Below are positions 47,352 through 61,000 of a stretch of 64,000 bases of DNA, piece after piece. The position numbers were made by a program, and so were the translations under genes. Below the pieces are notes generated by a model. The model had not been told where the DNA came from. It worked only from the letters and a program-made list of their open reading frames with translations, and made no database searches. The stretch's first letter is position 1, and every line of letters begins with the position of its first letter. Source of the stretch: Oxyruncus cristatus (Eukaryota > Chordata > Aves > Passeriformes > Cotingidae); contig VXAY01006150.1 in NCBI GenBank assembly GCA_013399855.1, forward strand, positions 9,115-73,114. The letters are read 5' to 3'.

Positions 47352-49184
47352 CTGTATTGCTATGATCACATATGCTATCCAGAACATGTTAAGTGGAATT
47401 TTTGGATCTCTGTAATGTGCAAGCTTGGAATGCCTGAGGCTTCATGGGAAGATATTTTAATAGAGAAGTTACTATAGAAGTATCACTGTTAGTCACATAA
47501 GTAAATCTTCTGTATCCAATACTTGAAATCAAATTACTAACATTGTTGATATTTCTCATAAAAACATATTGTGCATGTTTAAAACTTTTAATACTGCTTC
47601 CTAACAAAGTTGACTACCTTAACCTGTAAGTAATAACTGTTTTCTAGAAGAATAATGTTTGCAGAGCTCTCTACAAGTAGAAGTCAATCCTGTTCTTACC
47701 AATGACTGATGACAGTGTCCCTGTTAATTCAGAGAATTCTTTGTCACAGGGCTGCTTTCATTAGCAGCAGATACTGAAAAAAACCCCTTTTCATTTTAAT
47801 TTTCTTTTAATTTTTTTAATAGTGGTGGCTGCCAAAGTAATTTTCAGATGTAAACTTCTGTTATTCTGTCTTCTTAATATATTGGCAGTGGGGCTGTGTT
47901 TATATGGTGCAAGACTCTACCACACAGAGATGCACAAAAGCAGCTCTGAACGAATTACCTTGGGGTTTGGAGGGCCTGTGTCCATTGCTGGCCCCTGAAC
48001 GCTCCCTGTGGAACCAGAAGTGTTCAGGGAATGTGTTTAGAAAGCATAGGCATTCCCAGTGACAGCAGCAAGTGTAACAACTTACTTGGTCAGTTAATGC
48101 TGTGAAGATATAACATGGCAAATACAAATCCTGCAGTGAATTCAAACTGTAATATTAAATAGGTGCAAATGATTACACATAATACAAAATAAAAGACTGA
48201 AGTCTGAAGAAGAGTTTGAGTTTATACATGTAAGAACTTGCATGTACAGTCATTCAAGGGAAAAGGAGTGCAATCTCAATACCAGAACTCTTAGAATTAT
48301 TATCTGAATTATATAAAAGTCTTTATTTATATAATGCTTATCACACATCTTAATCTAAAAATGGGATACATTATGTTTATTGGCTACCTGGCACTGAAAT
48401 TGTTTCTTCATGCCTTCTGCCCTGGGAAAAACCCTGACTCATCTGCCTCACTGATTCAATATTTTGAGATCATGTAACTTTTGTTTAGTCTATCAAAGGT
48501 CTACTGACCTAAGCTCTGTGAATTAATTACTTATACACTACATTACTACTACTACTATTCTTATTCTATAATTATTTCCATATACTCAGTTCTGTACCTA
48601 AGTTAAAGATGCTAAAAAGTAGCTAAAGCTTGTAAAAAAGCTAGGATCAAATGACATCTGGACACTGTAGCAGTGTATAAAAGTCAATTAATGGATTAAT
48701 TCTCAGTGGCCTCTTTTTGTACATGGCAAAAGCCATGGTTGCAGTACTGTCCTGCACAGAAAATAGGCTTGAAGCTTGGAACAGACCTTCTGAATCAAGT
48801 CCACTGTTTTTCTCTTATGTTCATGTAATCACATTCATAAATTAGTTGTTATTGACATTTAGCAGCGGAATGAAAATAGTGTAGTTATGTTTCACAACTG
48901 TTTCTGATTCTGTTTCTTCCTTTTTGCTGTCATGTTGGAGAAGAAGGGAGCAGGTAACATTGAATTGTGGAAAGCAGAAAAAGGTGCTTGAAGATCAGCT
49001 TCATGAACTTCAAGATTCTCACAAATTATAAGTTGTTACTGACTTCAGAGGTTTTTCTACAGCTGGTAGGCATGATGATTTCACTGACAGTTTAATAAAT
49101 TTAGATTAAAGTTTTCTTATGCCCCGTTCTCATTTTTCATAGTGTTATCATGTAATGATATGTAGAGGTATGGTATGTGTACTG

Positions 49185-49280
49185 ATATGGGTTGGCATTA
49201 TTTAGGCCAATGACTAACAAAGATATGGGTTCAAGGTCACAAAACCGTACTGGGGAGGAAAATACTTGAGAATGTATTTG
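49185..49280 (+). mobile_element. Possible degraded tRNA-derived SINE
   Basis: The order gatatgggttggcatta, aatgactaac, atgggttcaaggtc (B-box-like), gtactgggg and atacttgagaatg parallels the SINE at 44651 over its head and the start of its tail, with many changes. Confidence 0.35.
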
Positions 49281-52200
49281 TAAAAGTGATGGAGTACTCA
49301 ATCAAGTAACAGTCACTATAGTAGAGCACAATTGAATCCAATATGGACTCTTTGAAACTGTCAAATGCAGATGAATTGTTCTAACAACATGGATTATAAA
49401 GAGAACTACTTGGACTTCTAAGTACACTCGTCCTTTGAGTATTTGACTTTTTGTCTGTCAGGATGAGTTTGCAATTTCTTTTTAAAAAAATGCACTGTTA
49501 CAAAATCACATATAGATAGAGTGCATTTCAACTTCTACAGAAAAAACTGTGGGTTTTTTTTAAAAGTGCTAGATGTGTATACCAACAGACCTTAAAAGAA
49601 ATTACCATCTTAGAGTACTGTTCTACCTTTATGTAGTTTGATGTATAAACACAGCTTTAATCTGTAATACTGCTTTCTCCTCTTATTTCTTCCTCCAGTT
49701 ATATTTGATAATTGCTCTAACCCCACAGTAAGCTAACTTTTGGTGAGTTTTAGGGGGGGTTATTAGCAAAATGTTTTATGATTGCACAATCTGTAAGCAC
49801 CAGATGAAGTATTTTCAATCCCTTTACTGCATTTATACTTCCTCTGGCTTTCACCAGTTTGATTCCCTTTTAGAGGAATGTTTGCAGTAGCTGCAGGTAT
49901 CAGAGCTACCTGATTGTTTGTGTTGAGGAAACGGAAGATTTGGTTAGTTTTTAAGAAGTTAGTTTTAAGAAGTTCCAGAGATCCAGGTAACTTATGTAAC
50001 TTCAGAATGGAAAGAAGAATTGCAACAGCTGAACTTTTGGATTTCAAAAATGCTACTTTGAAACAAAGCATTTCATGTGTTTAAAATACTTTGTTCAACA
50101 AGGACAGGAATGAAATATTGCCTAGTCTACACTGCGATAGTTTTCTACTAGATTTCCTGTGTTTGTCAGTGCATCGTTGGGAATTTGCTGGAGTTGGATA
50201 TGTATCTGCAAGCTTTTTACACAGTACCATCTTAACTCTCAGAACAGGCTAAACCACATATTACTAGAACATTAATAACTGCCAGTAAAACTTATGCTTT
50301 TTATTGCTAGTGCTAGGTCACTAGTAAGCAGTGCTGAATATTTGACTCCAGAGTAGATGGGATTGTAGTTAAATATTGGGGTTTTTTTTCCAAAATAATT
50401 GCCAGCAAAACCCCCACCACAAATAAGAACAAGCTGGACTGCCATTCATTGAAACTGGCTTTTTGGTTTGGGATTTTTGTTGGTTTTCCCCCCATTCCCC
50501 TATATTGCTGTGCTGACCACATACATAAACAACTGGCATACAATGTGTATGCTAAAATTAAACAGTGCATCCTGAATAATTTTCTCTGATCTTCTCCCAT
50601 ACTGCGTAAAAGAACCAAAGGAGTCCCAATTAATGTTTTGGAAATAGCTGCAACAAAGGTAAAAAGCAGTTCTGCAGAATTCTCAGAGAACTGCAGAAGT
50701 GATACAAATAGCATTTGGAACTGGCACCTGAGACATCCCCCAGTAAAATTCCAAAATGGTGTTCCATAATCTCAAAGCATCCTCATCCTCCTCAGCAAGG
50801 CAGTCAGACCTCATTGCCCTTGCAGAACAGCCAGCATGAACAAGTGCCTTTCCAGCCTCCTGACAACATCATGGTGTGACACCTCTGTCCTCAATGCTCT
50901 GTTGGCCTTCAGGACTTCACTGTTGGGCTTTAAAGCTCTTAATAGTGCAGCTTCTCATTATACCCTGACTCTCAGCAGACTCATCTACATCAGTGATACA
51001 TTATCACTTATATTGTATAGCTCACGTCATTTTGTATCACGAGGATAGTGAGGAAGAGTAGACAAGAAGCAAGAAAAAAATTAAGTAATAGAGACAGAAG
51101 GATAAGAGCAAACCCACCAGAAATAAGCACCCCTTCATGAAATGTATGAAAATTGCCTCGCTTCAATGGCATTCTTCTCAGAGGGAAGATTATCTTCCTT
51201 CTATCTAACATTCAAAAGCAGAAGACTTTTACCTACATTCAAAAGGGACACTGAGTTATAAAACTTATTATTGCTGTGCCTGACTCCTGGAAACCCTCTC
51301 ACTTACAGAAATTCATAATTGAACTTGCCATGCTGGAAAAATTAGCTGTCTAGAAGGGAATTAATTGAAATCAGTTTTCAGGGCAGATTGTAAACTGAGC
51401 TAGCCAACAGAAAATGCAATTTGCAGCTGTGACATCTGTTAGGTGCCCAAAGCAGCCCAGTGCTCTTTTCCTCTGCCTGTAAAGAATGAAGAGAACATTC
51501 ACAGGTAACTTTTGGGCAGGGCACAGCACTCAAAGGGACTCCCCCATCACAAAGACTGTCCAGCATCAGCACAACATGCCAGTGCCACCAGTCTTTCTGT
51601 GTGTATTTTCTTTTGAGAAAATCTTCTATGCCCCAAATCCAGTGAGTACAGAGGACCCCAAATTGCTCCTCTCTCAGATTTGTGTCAGGAATTTCTGTCC
51701 AAGTCTTCCATGAGCAAAATGTGCTTGTTCACTGGATATACTGCAATGGTGAACTTATTCCACTTAGGGTTTTTAGGTGTCAACTTTGTTTTAGGATACC
51801 TAGATACCTGAGAGCTTTTTTTTTGTGAGCCCAGCCACCAAAATTATTCTCATTGGTTTGTGTGGATAGATACTTTCATCAATAGATCCTGAAGCTTTAT
51901 ACTAAAGAATTTATTTTGATCAATGCAGAATTCAAAGCACAGAATTCTAAAAGCACAGAACAGCAGTGATGGAAATAAAATTAAGATCTGCTGACTCTCA
52001 TCTTGAAGCCCAAATATCAGGGCTCTCTGCAATTGGAAGGGGGGAAAAAGAAAGTGGATTGAAAGATGCTTTAATAAAATAGTTTTTAAAACTTTTAAAA
52101 TACTGAAATGCATGCAGTGAAGTTTGAGCCTGAAGTGCTTGAAAATGTTAAAAGTGATCCTGCATTCTTGCTTGACTGGGACACTCACAGGATATAGTGA

Positions 52201-54534
52201 TTGTTTCCATGTTCCATCAGAAATATTTAAACAACTTTTTTTTTCAAAATCTTGTCTGAAAAGCAGGACATTTTTCAGACAGGAACGTACTCTTCCCTCA
52301 GACTGTGCTTTGTCAAAATGAACATGGTCACTCTTCTTGAAAGATGTCTTTGTATTTAATACAAACTTTTGAAAGAATTTTTAAATGGAAACATTGTTTT
52401 GTTCTCTCAGCCTCACAAACTAAGAACTTCCTTAATATCTCATTTTGTGAGAGCAGATAGCTTACTATAAGAACATAGAAAAAAATCTAGAGGTTGAATT
52501 GGATCCAAGTCCATGCAGAGAATGAGAATGTATTTTCATCTTTATATGACAAAGACACAACTTATACAAATAAACAATTTTAATTGAAAAACCCTTTCAA
52601 AATCCTAACCATTTGGACTGGTTTTGATTTCAGACATAAAAGAGTCCTAATTTTATAGAAAAGACGTGATGGGACTATGTATTATTCAAGGTTCTCAATT
52701 GTCAGTATAAATATTATGATCTTGTTCAACAGTGAGGGGATTGTATTCATTTTGGCAATATTCAAAATGCAATCAACCATAGATTATGAATGCCTTTAGA
52801 CACTGTGCAATGGTGCATAAAACCAATCAATTATCCTTTTTGACTAGGCTTGTCTGGCACTGAGACTGGAAACCTGTTTTATTGTGAATTGTATGCACCT
52901 CAAAAATACATACCATTTTCTTGTTTCTGTTTGCTTAATTAGTATACATGACATTCCTAGTTGATCTGGGCATGGGAATCTTTACCATCCAATTTTCACG
53001 TGTCCCACATCTATGAAATTTATTTAGGAATTAAATAAACCAAGTTTATCACTCCTTAGAACCTTGTTGTATGTCTCTTGTCTCGGTCTCATGAGATACC
53101 TCGCCACATCATTAATCTACGTGTGCAGCATGGAACTCATGCTTGTGCAGCATACCATGAGATTTTTGCAGCATTTTGAACTTCAGACCTAAAGAACTAA
53201 ATGTGTTTGCACAACAATTCCATGAATAATTACTTGAATTATTCCACCAGTATAGGTCAGTGTGGATCTTTGCCACCACTGGTATTTGTAATTCAGATCA
53301 GAAATAGACAATTGTGCCAAATTGTGCATCCTGTCAGTGTGCTCATATGAAATAGCAGCACCATAAAGAAATTTTCTTGAATACTATAAAGTTCCCTCCC
53401 ACAGAGGAACAAAGGAGACAGGGAATGATACTATATATTCTCCAAGCTTCCTGCACATCACTCTACTTTATTCAAAATGCAACCCCCCATCTCTTCTTGG
53501 CTAAATAAACCATTTGTTTAAGACTTGATTCCGATCAGTATTCCACTTCACCTTTCTATTAGAAATGCACTTCCCATTTGATCACAGCTGTAAGACATGG
53601 AAGTTTTCTCCACATTCCTCAGTGTATGTTGCATTTAGAGGATGCTCTCTTCAATCATACTATTACTGCCTTGACAGTTTAGTTATTGTTATTCATGAGG
53701 CCTTCTTGATGTTTATCTGCAAGTTGTTCAAAGAAGATCACACAGCGATGACCTTAAAATGAGAATGAATGAGGCCTTTGTGTTCTATAAATCACGAACA
53801 GCCAGCACAATGCTTGTATTTTTCTCCTGGGAGAAAAAAAAGGTAGCTACCTGTGGCCATAGGCTTCTGTGCTTGTACATAATACCTGTTACTAATACAA
53901 AATTAAATCTCTAACAGACTAGGTGGAAAAAAACACAGCTCAAATGAAAGCAAAAAGGAAAGTTTTCAACACCTGTATTCAGCCTAAGTTACTAGAGCAG
54001 AAGAAATACTGAGTGTCAGAGAAGGCAATGAATATACATGATTCGGAGTCTCTGAGCAACACTTTAAAGACATTCCAGGAGAGCCTAGCATAATTAAAAG
54101 AGCTGTAGATATAGATAAACACATTAAAGGAATAAGCAAATAGCATATTGGAGGAAAGTGTAAGTATTACTGCAGCACAGCTAAATATATTAGCCTGCTA
54201 TGGCAAAAATGAGGTGCTCTTCAAAATATTACATTTTAACTTAATGAGTACTTATGTATAAAATAGTAGGTTGAATTGAGTAAGGAAAAAATCAAACTAT
54301 ATTCTCCAGAAGTAATTTTTTTTGAATCTCTAGGAATAAACAATAGGGAATTTACCTTTCATACTAGACAAGTAACTATCAGATCAGTAATATGAAAAAC
54401 TTCAGTTTTCTTTTCACCAGTATGGCAGTTGAATCCCAAAGTTGCTGAGAAGCTTTCAAAAAAATTTAAAAATGCCTTGGCATTCTGGCTAAAAACATGT
54501 AGCTCTAAGGGGAACTTAAATGATTATGCAACTG

Positions 54535-55040
54535 AACAGCTACCTTATGTGGAGAGATAAAAAAGTTTGTGAGTCTTCAACAATGAAAGGAGAAGGCTGG
54601 GAAGAAAAGTGATAAAGGGTTACAAAGTCATGAAAATCATGGATGAGGTAGAGGTAGAACTTCTGTTGACTCTATCCTTTAATATGAGAACTGGAAAGTA
54701 ATAGAACATCAGCTTAAAACAAATCTAAAAAGCATTTATTTAAACACAAAGCAGTGGACTTCTGGCACTTGCTATCAGATGGAATTTCAGGGGCAAACTG
54801 TATCAGGAGGTTCCAAAAAGGATTAGACAAATAGATGGACAATAGCACGATAGGGTGAGGATGTACCTCTTGCCACCCTTACACAACAGCGGCGTATTGT
54901 GGTTAGAACAAGAGGAGTGGACCTCTGAGAACAGTTCGATTTGGTAGTCTCTGAATAGCTTCTCCTATTGCTGCTGCTGGAGACAAAAAACTTGCCTGGA
55001 TAGGCCATTTATCTGACCCAGTAAAATCTGTCCTATATTA
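54535..55040 (+). mobile_element. Ancient amniote CR1 LINE 3' region, sense
   Basis: The blocks gtggagagataaaaaagttt, aagtcatgaaaatcatggat, caggaggttccaaaaaggat and aggccatttatctgacccag follow the order of the CR1 3' region shared by turtles, crocodilians and birds. It is much older than the CR1 copies near the genes. Confidence 0.75.
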
Positions 55041-58000
55041 TTAACATGAAATTAAGAGCTTTATGTAAATGTAAGCATCAATCTGATAGGCATTATTAAT
55101 ACTAAAAGTGAATGTAAAGCTTGAATAATTCAAATTGTTGTTCAAATAACTTAGGAAATCCATGTTACTTATCTGGGCCTCATAAAAGTCAAAATTGGGT
55201 GTGCCTGGTAAAAGTAATTTCTGTAAATGATGTCCTCTCTTTACAAGAATACTGTTGCTTTCTGTATTGTAAGAATTTGTGGTTACTTTGTTTTAAATAT
55301 ACAGCTTGTGTATTTTAAGATTCTTTATTGTATCATATAAGGGGAAAGTACTACATGGTTCCATGTGCTTACGAATTTGCAGCCAAGCTTAACCCAGAAA
55401 CCAGCATACAGAAGTTTATTATAGCTCGTTAGAAACACATTGGTGCTGATAGTATTTCCCAACACACTGCTTTATTTTACATATATGATGTGGAAAAGTC
55501 CAGGCTATTAAACTCATTTGTTGCCATGAAAATGGGGTGATTGTGTGAGGTTTTGCTAAGGATGAGCTCACAATAGATTTGCAAATTTTCAGCTGTAATT
55601 ATACACAGATGGGATTCTGTCTCCATTTTTTTTTAATTTACAAAAAGACACCCTACCTCTCTATTTGTGTGGTTAATGATAAATATAAACAGCAAACAAA
55701 ATACATTTTTCAGGCAAATGTATAACATACATTATCAATAATGCTGTCTTCAAAACTCTTCTTCAAAGTTCTTTTGTTGCTGCTAGGAAATTCAGGAGAA
55801 TATCCTGCTTCTAGGGAAATCTCTCAAAACATTCATCCTATCACACCAAGCATATATTCTGGAAGTTAATTGTTCTGGACTCTGACTAAGGAGAAAAGTT
55901 TTGATCCAGGACTTTTTACTTAGCCACTACATTGCATACCTGAGGTACATGCAACAAATCTTCGAGCATAGAGGAGCCTGACCTGTTTTTTTTCCCATTT
56001 TGTAGTTCACTTTGCTGGATGGACTGAAATTTCCAGTCAGATTTGAAAAGCCCATTAACGTAGGCTCTGCTCTGTAAGTAGGTTCAGACAAGCCCACATG
56101 AATGATGTCTACATTAGTAAGTAGTGCAGGCTAATGGAAGAGGATTTGTGACATGAAAAGGTTAGTGCTGAGAACTGAACATCCACATTACACATTTCAG
56201 GAAGGTGTTTCTAGCCTGGTCCTATGGCTGGAGAACATAAGGTTCGCTTTTATAGCGTATCTTCTAGTTCAATCTCATTCAAAATCTACCTGGTTGCTAT
56301 GATTTGAGATTGCTTTGTGATGTGAATAAAAGCATGATAAATGCTGAAGAAGCACAGGCTAAAATGTCAGTGGTTAAATGCTGCCACGGGTATCAACAAC
56401 ATTCAAAATTAGGTACATTTCAGTACTTTATGCACAGAGGTCTTTGACAGTCTGGGTTACTTAGAGGCCGTGCTTGTGAAGGATTTTTATTAGAATAGTA
56501 TTTCTAAACTTTCCTTTAGCATGAGAATGGATAAGCTTAGGGAAACTGTAAAATATCTAGGCAAAAACGAATTTTATAGAACAAAGAAAAAAAAGAACTT
56601 GTTTGCAAAATAAACATATGATTTCACTACATTTATCCACCATATCCACCATGTCCACAACATAGCCCTTTGCACCCACCTGAATGAATGAGGAAGGGTT
56701 GTACGTCTGTTTCACAAATACTAACACCAGAGTTTTGAAACTCACAAACATTTTTTGATACTTGAATGGTCAAGGAAAAGTTTTACATTTCATCAAACTG
56801 CCATATCTGCAAAAAAAAAAAAAGGTGGTAAAGAGTGCTCTTTATTGCTGAATTACATTTTGCTCATTTTTTTCTTTCAGTGAGCAATGGAGGCAGGAAA
56901 CTCTGAAGCGTCCGTATTATATTAGAACTGTAGAAAATCTGCATGGTTTAGAGAATATTGACACTAAATTAATTCATTCAAGCTGGTTTAGGAAAAGATC
57001 AGGCTTATATAAATAGAAAATTTTCAACAGTCTACTCAATGACAAAATTTTGAAAAAGGGAGGCCATTAAAAAGTGGAAAAATAGATCCTTTTGATTAAT
57101 GACTCAGTAGTGGAAGAATGTTGTCCATACCCATCTGTGTCCCAGACAGAGTGAAGGAGATGGTTTATCTCCTGCCAGGACAAAAGCCAGCACAAAAGGA
57201 AGATCTTACAATGGAGCATTCTGGTGAATCTTCACTTATGGTACCCCATGGAGGCTGTAGTAACAATAGGGAAAGGAAATGTGACAGACAAAAAAAATCT
57301 CACAGAAATCCAAAAGTTGAAAATTTAAGCTTTTGCACTGAATGTGGCTATAGGTGTGTATTTGAGTGCAGTCTCGTTCTGTGTTTATGAAAGAATACAG
57401 TATCACTTTAAATTCTACACTAGCAAAATAGTAAGATAGGAAAAAACAAATAGAAATAAAAATAGAATCTACGGTTCCTCTAGTGTGTTGTTCATTATGT
57501 ACGTGTCAACTAAACTGAAGGAGCTCATTGCAATAGGCCGTATAAAGTACTTCATAAATTCTTGATCTTTAGGCCAACACTTCCAATACTTTTTCAAAAT
57601 GAGGAGTCTAAAGCTGGGTCTTAAATCAGTGGTCCGATTCTCAGTTGTACCATGTGCCTAACCATATCTGCTGAGTCAGCAAGAACTACAGTGCTCAACG
57701 TTGTCATATAACTTACACAGGTTTTCAAACTTCTCCCCTCACCTTTGCTACTGCTCTCATCAAGATATTCTCCTTTGCTCTTTCTTCTTTCCTCTGCAGA
57801 ATGAGAACTGCTGCTAAAGGGCAATTTGTCTGTTGAAAGAGAAGATAGTCACTGATAAAGAAAGGTTGACCGCATACCATGTAGATCCCACACTCACATT
57901 TGTGATTGACTTCATTAACTTTGAAGAGTGTCAATGTTTCTTTTCCTGATGTGCCTTTCCATCTGTTTTGGATGAGGAGATAGGTTTTAGAGCTACCACA

Positions 58001-61000
58001 GTTCAGGAGGTGGTTTCGTGGTTCCATGGCTCCCTGTGCTCCTGCCCTGTGCATATTAGTCCTTTTCCCAGCAGAGATTTCCTCAGCACAGCTCTGCGTC
58101 TTGGCCTCATCCATCTTTTAGCCTCTTCTCAAGGAGTGATTTGTGGTGAGTGACCTCCTATGTAGAGAACTGGCCTAGAATGACAAATAAATAACAGTTA
58201 CACAAAGAGAAAAAACCCTAACGAATAAACACAAGAACTCAGGCTTCTTTTTTCTTTAAGTCATAGATTTTTATGAAATGGTTGAGGTAGAGCTCATAAT
58301 TTGATATAAAAGTGATTAATGATGATATGAAGAAATTTAGCACCTTATTTAATACTATACTCCATCTTTTTTTCACTGTATTCCATCTCCAATTTTCTGA
58401 TTATTTTCCAATCTTTGTGTTTAGTCCGTGTTTATTTGTAAAAGTTCGGTATTTTTTACTTCTCAGTGACTTCAACAGCACTTATGAAACATGAGGAGCA
58501 TCTATGTGTACCTTTCAGTGGTTAAAATGTCTACATTCACTGCCTTTTTTCCTTGATATGCAACTGAACTGTAGCACTCTGCTTCTATGTGGGGCATCAA
58601 TGTAATTGCTAAGGCCTTCTGCAGATTCATGAGTTTGCCCTGATAAAATACAAAAGAAATAGATATCTAGGGGATGGAAATTTTGGTGTGAAATCACAGT
58701 ACTCTCCTGAAGATATAACCTTGCTCCCAGTTCACATCACATGGCACAAACTTTCATCCCACAAGTTCTAGGAACATACTTGTTTCATGTCTCTGAGAGC
58801 ACCAACTTCCCATTTGTGTACAGCTTTAGAACCAAAGACAATGTTCTTATTCGTAAACCAGTCCATTTCAGTGAGATCAGTCTAATGAATCTGGAATTTC
58901 TACTCTGAGATGTTTCTAGAGAGAATGCATAAATGGACTGTGCAGAGGTACAAATTACCAGTATTCAATGGAAAATCAGCAATCGGTCTGAAACAGACCT
59001 ACTTCTTATTATAAGAGGCAAGGGGAGTCCACCTCAACTATTTAATTTTCTAGAGGTATCTATTTGCATGGTGAAGTAAAGCTTTTAAAAGGTAGGCACA
59101 GATATAACTATTCTTATCAAGGTATTCTTCACTCTGACGCTGCTGAGAATTCAACAGCGCTGTTCTTATATTAAATTTTTGTCATGAATGCCTTGATGTT
59201 TTGTGCTCTGTGTATAGCAGGCCTCATGCCATATTTTTAGAGACAAAAATAACTCCTTTGTGTTCAGCTGAGTATCTTGGTACTATCTGAGAGACTGAAC
59301 AGTGATAAATGAGAGAGAAATAAAAGAATACTTAAGAGGTCACTGAAACCTAGTGGGCCTGTACCTTTACAAGGGAAAGTGCTGGGTAGTATAATAGCTG
59401 AGAAGTCTTTCTTTGGCCAGAAAATGAAAGCCCAAACCATCAGGCTACAGATAAGATATATATTCTTGATTGCAAGGGTGAATGTCCAAATTAGCAGAAG
59501 AGATGGATTTGGCATCTGCTGAGTCTTCCTTCACATTTCAGTGTCTTTCTGAAAAACATCCTTTAGTCAAATACAGGTAATGAAGTTCAGTGCAAAAGGA
59601 TCTGGATGTATTGTATAAAATCACCTGGCAATCTCCCCTGGCCTTCCAATCTTAAAAAAAATAGCTTTGGGAAATGAAGCAAAATTGGAGCCATGCTCTG
59701 TTTGGTCTTCCAATTAAAAAAGAGTAACAAATAACATTGGAATCTTTTCTCATGTATGTCAAGTATTTTACCATATCTGTAGAATCTTTAGAATTAATAA
59801 TTTGAATCAATTTTTGTGGCTTTTGTAGTCTCAGATTCTTGGGCTCTAAGAAATATAGCGCCTTGCTTTAATGACTTTCTTTTTCAGATAAATGTCCAGC
59901 TGATAGAGAATAAATCATCCTTGCGAACAAACTAAAGCAGACAGCTGATTTTCTTTGGCTCTTTTAAAGACTTCATCCAAAATCAGTTTTCCTTATTTTA
60001 TATTTCTCCTACAAACTCATAAACAAGAAAAATTTGCATTCCATATACTTAAAAAGAGAGTATTTTTCTCCTGTTTTTCTAAAGAGTTATCCTTGAAACA
60101 AAGAAATACTGTATAAAGACTTTATAGTTTGTGGCACAGAACAACACACACAACTTGGCCAGTAGACCGTGTGTGGAAAACTAAAAAACAATTTTAATGA
60201 ACAATAGGTCCCAAGGAGCAACATCAATTGCTATCATTACTTTATTTTAAAATGAAATTGGTCCAATTTTAAGAGAATTCTTCCAAAAACTCATAAAAAA
60301 ATAAAAAGGGATAGAAAAAGGAAAGTATGTAGATTTTAGTTTACAATTTGAAAGGGAAGAAGCAAATGTACATTTTAAAATGTTTTATAGACACATTTAT
60401 TATCTGTACCATATGAGTTGTGTTCTGTCTATATGTATTCTATTGATAATTTACATAAAATGCTTGGATAAGGACTGGCCCTTTGGCAGGAGTGGGGTAG
60501 CATGGAGTACCTAAACCAAGAATCAGTGTAATCCCTTTCTTCTGGTGAAATATATTTTTATTTTGTTGAGACTTTTGACTCAACATACAAAAGTACAGTT
60601 TCAATTTGATTTGGTATTTCTAATGCCATGTACTAAGCCTTTTACTTTTCCAGTCTCAACTAACAGCATTTCAATGAATGGTGCAGCTACTCTTCAGCAA
60701 GCTCGATCCTGCCTCTCTTATGCACAATCACAGTTGAACTGCACAAGAGGTCCTGCTTCTAAAGAAGTGTACACTTTGGTCCTAACTAGAGTGGAGCATT
60801 CTTGGGTTAAAATACAGTCCTATATAACAGTTCTGTAAGCTAACAGAAAGAGCACTCATTATATCCTCCATTTTATTTCCACTGTAACAAAGAAGCTCGT
60901 GATTTTAACATATACATTCACCTGATACTATTACTTGTGTTAGTTGCTTACATAGAGTGCTGCTTTTCTTTCTAAATTACTGCTATGTTTAGTATTTTCT

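Larger units (their letters stand above)
46171..54534. other. Gene-free flank, largely unassigned
   Basis: 8.4 kb of AT-rich sequence. It holds a TG/TA microsatellite (47322) and a possible degraded SINE at about 49185-49280. ORFs reach at most 133 codons, and none shows a domain or credible splice sites. Distant enhancers of flanking genes could lie here but cannot be recognised without alignment. Confidence 0.45.

Noticed and set aside
50836..51048. L2/CR1-like reverse transcriptase tail in a 70-codon ORF
   Set aside because: A few residues (FKALN) recall the end of LINE ORF2, but the match is too short to call by eye.
57118..57390. 90-codon ORF with a Cys-X2-Cys pair
   Set aside because: There is a single Cys pair without partner ligands, no splice sites and no homology, so chance is the simplest explanation.
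57725..58114. 129-codon - strand ORF
   Set aside because: No domain, no start or splice support, and an overlapping ORF on the other strand.
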